From Amaurobius ferox (taxonomy: Eukaryota > Arthropoda > Arachnida > Araneae > Amaurobiidae), in assembly GCA_951213105.1 (NCBI GenBank), contig OX578152.1, positions 97,586,568-97,650,567 of the forward strand: a DNA stretch of 64,000 nucleotides, read 5' to 3'. The translations under genes were made by a program, and so were the position numbers. Below the pieces are notes generated by a model. It ran no database searches. It saw only the letters and a program-made list of their open reading frames with translations, and had not been told where the DNA came from. This document shows, in pieces, positions 50,801 through 59,800 of this stretch (position 1 is the stretch's first letter; each line of letters starts with the position of its first letter).

Positions 50801-53800
50801 TTACGAAAAGTAAATATTTTTTTCATCTTTGTACATAATTCTTGTTTTCTTTAATGCTTAAATACATTTGCTACCTTCATGTACAATTTTCAGTTAATCA
50901 AAGAATTACTTTTCCATTTTTGTGGATTTTACTGTCCATGCTTAACTTTTGGAAGCCAGTGTATATACTAGCTATACAAAATACAAAAATTTTGCAATTT
51001 TCATTCATCAAACAAAGTTTTATGAATAGCATTCAGCATTCATTATCCTTTAGGCACAATTTTACATTTTAAATTTTCAAATGACCTAGCATGAGACATA
51101 ACATTGGTATGACCTACTTTATGAAAAGTGTCATTCATTTAGTAAAATCATGAACATTCGCCTCGTAGATTTCAAAGAGTTGGGGATAAACAGATTCAAT
51201 AAATTGTAATAATTCACATTTGAATCCATTTGTAAGTAAAGCAAAAATTTGGTATAATCTGTAAGTCTAGACCTTTTGTTTAAATAAAAAAAAATCATGA
51301 AGATTAGCAGAGTATATTTTACAAACACATAGGGGATAGATACAACAGATTTAATAAATGGTCTTAATTCTAATTTGAACATGTTCTGGATTTAGATAAA
51401 ACTTTTGAACTTATCTTCTAATTGAAACCTTTTTTTCTACATTAAAAAAAATCTAGCTATAGATGCAATTGCCGCTATTGATAGCAAAAACTTTCAAATG
51501 TTCTGTAATGGCTAATGATGATTTTATGGCATCAAATGATGTGAAACTTTACACAATGGTTTAGATTACTATGCCAGGTCTTCCATCCTATTTTAGTTAC
51601 AATAGCATTAAAATTTCTATTTTTTATACAATGCTGAAGTGGAGTTTTCCTTTTTGTTTTAGCAAATCATCTAATTATCCTGAATTTTCAATCTTTATGT
51701 CATCATAATACTCACTTAATTCCCTTTTAAATACAGGTGGTTTGGTATCTGTAAATTGAGTTTTACATATTTTTAAATTAATTTTAAATGAAAGCATGAT
51801 TCTTATAAAAGAATTGACAAAATCTATCTTCAATGATCTATCTTAAACCATTTAATATCATTATAAAATATTCGCTAAATACTTTAATATTTGTAGATTC
51901 TAATTCACTTTATTTTGTGGTTTTATGCCTATTAGGGGCTTTGAAATTAAACCCTACAGTTTAATCCATCTCAATATTTAAATTTGCAAGAGAGCAGTTC
52001 ATTTTGTCCATGAAGGTCATCCAGTCTTCTCTTGACTTTGATGTCACATTTTTTGTGACCAATAGGAGTTCCAGCATACAGCACATGTGCATGGAGTTTG
52101 ATATTTCCATTGAATTCTTCAAGTGGAAAGAATTAATATTCAGTACTGGTCATGAGCAAAACGTTAGGTTATTTCTGTGACAGCTGATTTTAACAGGGGG
52201 ATTGAGGGGCTTACATTGTGATTAATTCATAAGAGATATTATTTCAATTTGCATCAATTTATAAGTAATGTTTTTAGTAGTAAAGGTATATGTTTAATTT
52301 AAACTTGTGTACTATACTTTTAGTGGATGCATAATGCATTTTTATGTCAGCAAATAGGTGAGCATAGTGGGCCTGCTGAAAGAACTCATGAAAGAAACAC
52401 TGGGATTTGTGAACATCAGCAAACAGGGAGCTGAGCACTCTAGTCATTTAAAAATAGATCATGAAAACTGCTGAGTACATTCCAAGAATAGACTGGAAAA
52501 AGATGAATTCAATAAATGGTCATACTGCCAGTTTGAATGTTCTTCCATTTAAACAAATACACTGGGCAAATCTGTAGGCTAAGACCTTTCATTTACAAAT
52601 AAAATCTTGAAAATGGATCAAGTAGAATCTCAAGAACATGCTATGAATAGCAAGCAATAAATTCAATAAATGATCATAATTCAAATCTCAATACATTCTT
52701 AATTTAGTCAAAATTATTGAGGATATTAGCAACTTGTGACCTTTTGTTTTAATAAAGAATTTTGAAAATCATTCAAATAGATTCACTGTGAACAGAAACT
52801 TTACCAGAACTTAAAAATATAGAAGTTTATTCTTAACTGTTGACTACCCTTCTTTTTATCATTTGATATGGACTTCCATAATCAGTTTTTTTTTCTCTTT
52901 TTAAGGAGGAATATGGATTATATACACATGCCTGTAATTGAACAGTTATTCCCAATAGCTTTGAATGCTTAGGACTCTCAGGAACATCAAGCGTCTCAGC
53001 TTGATATAAAGGAACAGGATCATCAGCATAGCCCAATAAATGCTTTTCTTTGTGTCCATTCAAATAAGAATTTATGTTCTCACTGCAACAAACACATGAA
53101 AAACATATGAAACATTATATTGTATTTTTCAAAAAAATTTTAAAAGTAAAAAAAATACCTTGAAAGAACATACAGTCAACATATAATAGCCCTCAATATT
53201 TCGCCACACTTGTCTATCTCCATCGCAAATAGAACAAACATTCCCTATGTTAAATGGGAAATTCCAATATTCCACCACTCTTGTTCAATATCCTATCACT
53301 CTTGTCTATCTTTACTGAGAATAAAGCAAACATTCCTTATGTTAAATGCATAGGTAGTATCTTACTATATCAACACCTTTACAATCTGACATTACGTGCT
53401 GCTGTACAAAGATACCCTTAATATACTGACACAGCAAATGTACACATGGATACACCTGTGCAAGGTGTTCACATACAAAATGGTGGACGATTCTAAGAAT
53501 TCCCTAAAAAAAAAAAAAAAATAGTTCCAGGCAATTTTTATCAGCACTGTTTAGATGAAAGTGATTGCAAAATAGAATATTCTATTGGATGCTTAAATTT
53601 ATTTCCTCAGCAGTAACTGCAGCCATCTTTTACAATTCATACCCATGTAATTCAAGTGTCAATCATTAGTTTGCTTATATTGCATTTCTCCATGTTATTT
53701 GTGTAGCAAAATGTTGAAACAGGATTATACTACATATAGCTGAAAGTGTAGAAATTTACAAATTTTGTAAAATCATTAAAACCAGTCATGCACTGCTGCT

Positions 53801-56800
53801 ATTTCACGGAAAAATTAAATAATTTTAAATTTCAGTGATATACAAAATTCATTATTTTACTGTTCTAATACTGAGCTATGCAATTTAGGTGTTTTTGTGA
53901 TATACAAAATTTAATATTAGAATATAAGTAAAATTGCAATATTTTTTCATTGAAGGTTGATATATTGCCACCCTTTTATGGAATGCCTAAATGACCAGGA
54001 ACAAATAGTGACAGTATACAATGAATTGACTGTATGCTCTTAAAAAGCATTAAAAAATATATGACAGCGTTAATTGTTTTCGAAACAAAATAAGCTTCTT
54101 TCCTCAAGAAAAGATTTCTCTGATGATAAAGTTGCATAATTTCCTCTATCAGAGTTAATTTTAAATTCAAAACTGATATTATAATCAGGATATCACTGTA
54201 TTTATTATTAGGGCAATTTATCATAGCAGTATAAAAATATGAGATAGCCTGTTACAAGGTGGCATTTGAGTATGTTATCACCATTCAGCAGATTATTGTA
54301 CTATCAAACTGGCTTTGTAGTTTTATGAACTTTAAAGTTGAATCAATGATAGTTGAATGTTAATATCGACTTTACAAAATTTGAATCTTAAAAACAAAAA
54401 GACTAGAAATTACATAATGTAGAAAGTTAAAATAGAAACATATTTTACACTAGTTATCACATTGATAAAACGTTTTTATTAAAATTGGATACTAACCATT
54501 TTGTATCTGTATCAATAGTTTCGGAGATACCTGCTGAATAAATAAAGAAGTAAACTCAATGAGTTTTAACAGTGAGTAAATTGTATTAAAGAAAGAACAC
54601 ACAATCATAAATACTTTTGTGCAGTTTTTATACCATGAATTACAGAACAATTAACACTTTTCCTTAATACTTTATTGAAATATTCTTAACTTGTCAGTCA
54701 AGAAATTATCATATTTTAAGTTTATTGTATATTATTAATTGAACTCAATAACTCAAGCTCATTAAATATTACAATTAATATATAGTAGTTCTTGTAGTTC
54801 ACTGAAATATTCTTAGTTTGTTACAACAAAGTTCTTATAGTTCACTGAAATATTCTTAGCCTGTTACAGCAAAGAAATTATAACCCAAATTCAGTATAAA
54901 TGGATTTAAATGTGTAAAAATGGTATTCTAAAATCAATAAAACAGAATAAAAACGTCTAACTCCTTTGGTGTTAAATTTTAAAATAATAAAAACAAACTG
55001 AAATTTCCATTGTGTTTATTTTTATATTTAGTTGTTTGCCATTGAGCTTTAAATATTGCAACAATTAAATAATTAGTAATCAGTGAATTAACATCATCAC
55101 AAGCTGTAATTTCTTTAACAACATATATGTTTCTACATCAGAAAATTGTAAGGTTCAAAGTGCTTGAATTGCTTAAGAAATTTAAATATTTTTTAGAAAA
55201 AGTATTAAGGCTGTTTGAAAGGGGACCCATTTAGCAAAATTAGAAAAAATATGCTTAGAAGGTTTAAACATAATGATAACTTGCCAATCAAAAATGCATT
55301 AGCAATTAGTCTTGCCTTAGTGTAAAATTTAAATGCTTGAACCCATACCACACTATTTGCGAGGTAGCTTCGAAACATTTCAAGAATTATTGCCTACAGT
55401 TTGAATTCATATTTACGCTGGTACAATTTTAATATTAGTAGTACTCATGACCAGTGATGAATGTATCAATACAGCTGTATTGACAAATGACCTTATGATA
55501 CAACTATATTTCATATCAATACAGTTGTATATAGTTAAATATCCAATAAACGGTTATTTTGTTCTTGAGCTTAAAAAACAATAATAAATAAGATAAATCT
55601 TGTTTGTCATATTTATTTAGAATACAATTTGTTCTACATGATTTTCAACAAAAATAATTTCATTTTCAATTATATTAATATAATTTTGACTTAAATAATA
55701 TAATTTGTCATTTTGGCTACTGTCCCCTAGTGATACATTGAGTTTTCATCTTTTAATTTCATCAATAGAAAGCATAAATAATGAAAATAAATTAGTTTAT
55801 TTTAAAAAATTACAATTTTGACATAAAAATACCCTTATTTATGACAATATTGGTAAAACTGCTTATAAACATTTGTTTCCGAGAATTGATGCTATTACAA
55901 CAGCATTCAAAAAGCACTAATTTCACCCCCTCCCCCATAAAAATGACAGCAGCGGTGATAACTCCTGTTAAAGATCACTATTTAAAATTGGGGTTTACGT
56001 TAGTTTGAAGTTTATAATAGTTGCGATTAACATGCTGGTGAAAAATGCAGTTATACTGTTTATTTTTTATGCATACATTTATTACCTGGCATTTCTGACA
56101 CACATGCAGTTATTAACATGAATGAAAGTTTTAAAATGCAGTAAATTTTATTAGCAAATAAAAGCAAAGTATGAGTAATGTATACTTTGTTTCGATTTGA
56201 GTATGGAAAAAAACAAGCCTGTATGTCATTTTGACCATGGTAATTTTAAGAACATAACTTTTCTGAAATGTTTTCAATACACTAGCTACATGCCCGCTTA
56301 AACTCATTTAGCCCCAGTACAAAGTTGGCAGAATATCTGAAAATTAACAAACTTCTAGATATTCAGCCATGTGATGTGTGATGTTATTTATTTCTTGATA
56401 CAATAGCTTTTGATATGTATTGAATAGTATCAATAATTTACCCTAATTTAAGATAAATTCTTTTCAGTGAGTTTTTCTTTTTTTTTAAATATGTGATGAA
56501 TTTGATATAATGATAAAAGCAATTTGATAAATTATTTTTGGTACATAAAGGTATTCTTGAAGAACTTGTAACCTGTTAAACATTGTAGAAAGTGATGGAA
56601 GTTCTTAAAATAACTTCATATTGAAAAATACATTCAAATTAGCCCAATTAAATACAAATATTTTTCACTCTAAGTTAATTGAATGATTTTACAAAATTTT
56701 GTAAATAAGAGTTATGCATTAATATTATTCAATTTAATAAATTATTCAGAATTATTATAATTTTTTTTTATTTAAATCACTTCCCAATCAAGTTTGATCT

Positions 56801-59800
56801 GGATATATAGGATTCTACTATATTTATACCAGCTTTATTTATCTAATCATACTACAACATGCACTTAAACTGTATTATATTTAATACAAATATATAATTT
56901 TATACAATTTTTTAAAATAAAAATTACAAATTAATTTCTAGATTAATCTTTGTATCATCCAACTATAAAATTACAATCCTATACAATCCTAGTATGAAAC
57001 ATGAATAAGCCTAGAACCAAATAGTTCACTCAGAGAATGGGGGTTAACAAAATGTTCCTTTTCTATCAATTTCTATTTTCAATTCAAGTCTGCACATATT
57101 CAAGTCTGCACATGACAAACTCAAGGTTTGGTATAAAAGAGATCAGAGACTAACTGCCATCAAAACTATGACCAGTGAGAAAATGCAAAAAGAATCAAAT
57201 ACATATTTCCTTCACAGTAAAGTCTAAATTTGGTAAAAATAGAACATTTAGGAAAACAAACTTAGACACTGTATTGTCATATTTGTTAAAATTATGTTTA
57301 AAAATCCGTGATCTCCAGTAGATTTTTAAAAAACAATGCACTAGCACCAATGAAGATAAATGCATTCTTGCCTTCATTGGTGCTTATGCTGCTCTGTCTA
57401 TTTTTTTTCTGAAGAAAGGGGCTATTATTTGCCTCTAAAATCAGTTGATACTTTTAGCCAACAGTTTATGCTGTTATACTAACAAAGTAATAAATTTTCA
57501 TATTGAGAAGAATTGTGTTTTGATGGAAGATGACAACTAGCTATATAGTATCTCTTACTACAACCCAAACTGTTGTGTTTTACAAACTTTCAACATATAT
57601 CTATCCCTTTTAAGGCACTGATTTTTAGAGAATGATCTTATTGACATGCCCCTTTTGAAGACTGATTTAACTGGCATACCACTTTTTAGAGATTAATCTT
57701 AATAGTGTACCTCTTTTATGATTGTGGTTTAGAAGCTGGCCTTTGTATATCAGCATCAAGATTCTTTCAATGAGATATGCAATGTTAATTAGGAATAAAT
57801 TTTAAAGCAGACCATGAAAATTTGTTAATAAATATACCAGATGTACAATAAAATTTTATGAATGAGTATATCTATTATGAAAATCATTTAAATTATTTAA
57901 TTTTTATAACATTAAGTGAATAAACAGATGTATCCTGAGTGGAGAAATATCTTTTTAACACATTGTTGCAACTATAATTCTTCTATTTTTTGGCAATATC
58001 AGCTGTAGTTGTCCTGAATGTTTTCATTAAAAAATAAATAAACATGGCATTAGTAAGCATAATACTAATACATTTATATGTAAAGGGGCTTTAAAAACAT
58101 ATAATATTATGATATTTCTATATTAGTTTCATTTTAGCATAGAAGGATAAAAATGCTGCTATGAACAAAAAAGGGGTATAGCCATCAAGAGATTTATGGA
58201 AAAATATATTGCTAAAATATAATAATTTTTATTTCTAGCATATTACTAACATCCAATTTTCATCAGCTGCAAAGTTAAATAATGAAAATAAAAAATGTAT
58301 TTCTGAACACAAACTCAATTTTAATAATGCACATCAATATGTTAACATAATAAATGGATTTATCTTTTTTTATGTCATTCTGAGACCAAAAGGTAGAAGT
58401 TATATATTATAGTACTTTCTAATTTAGTTCTTTTGTAAAGTTAAAATTTTATATTGCATCAAAAACTGAATATGAAATATTCCAGCCAGTCACCATAACA
58501 GACCAGTATGCATTGTGCAGTAAGTAAAATGTCTTTGGATTAACATGAGTAAAATCCAAAACTTACTGACTTTTTTAAATAGATTTTATTTCAAAAAATG
58601 GATTTTTCAGTAAAAACTAAAATGAATATATGTGATTGAGCAACCTCTTTTAACCCTTTCATGTATCGGCAGGGGTACTTGGAAAACATTTCTTTATTAC
58701 AACTTAAGTTGGAACAAGGTATACATGTAATGAATGAACCAAAGGATTAAGAAGGTTGAAAAAAACAATAAATTTTGGAACAGAGTCATTTAAAATTGTT
58801 TCAAAACAAGTTTCGATATTGCAAATAAAGACATACCTTTTAGTGAAAAGGAAAATACCCTGCAAATAGCAGAGTTTTACAGTAATTTCCTTTCCAGAAA
58901 ATAGTAGTAATTAAGATGAGTGCTTGTTTATTATTGATGGTTGTTAAAAGAAGTTTTACAGTAATATCTTTAATGAAAGTAAAAACATGGAAGTTACTTA
59001 TCCAATACACTCATATATCGCTATACGGCCACTCTGTGTATGGCTTTTCGCTATAACGGCCTTTACTAATTATGGACAAGTTTCGATTTACAGCATAAAT
59101 ATTTTCGACATATAGCCAAAAACGCCTAAGAAATTTGTATAGCTTTATCTTAAAATAAATGATTTATTATACAGAATTTCGCTTTATAGCCAACTTTTTT
59201 TTGTATCTCAGCCATATAGCGAGGCATGAGTACACATTGAAGGATTTTTTGTTCATTTGACTGCAAAATAGGTTTACTTAATGAAGGAAAGCATTATGCA
59301 TATGAAATAAAAAAAAGACAGCAAACATGCATAATTTGATATGGTGAATGGTATCATTTTTTGCACATCACATACAGTTTTTATGCAATTTGCGAATTTT
59401 TTATGAATTTTTCAAATATTGCATATAGTAAAAGTGAACTCATCTCAATTTTGGTGATAATTCATAAATGGATCCGTCTAGTCACATTTAATGTTTATAT
59501 ATATTCCTGAATTAACTTGCTTAATTTTGTTGGTCCAAAAGAAACTAAAAAAATACCAAATACTTCACAATTGAGCAATGGTCATTTACAATGACGTAAG
59601 TAAGTAAACATCTATAGATCGTAGACTTCTGGAATGTTATTCAAATGATGAAAAAAGAGTGCAATACTTTTATTTTTCTGATATGTTATGATATTGCAAA
59701 GTTGCAGCAAAACTATGGGATAGAACAGCGACTCCCAAACAGTGATATGTGTACCACTGGTGGTTCACAAGAAAATTGCTAGACATACTTAATTTGGGCA

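Noticed and set aside
58651..58664. TTAACCCTTTCATG as the end of another piggyBac-like MITE
   Set aside because: No inverted partner next to TTAA was found within the following few kilobases.
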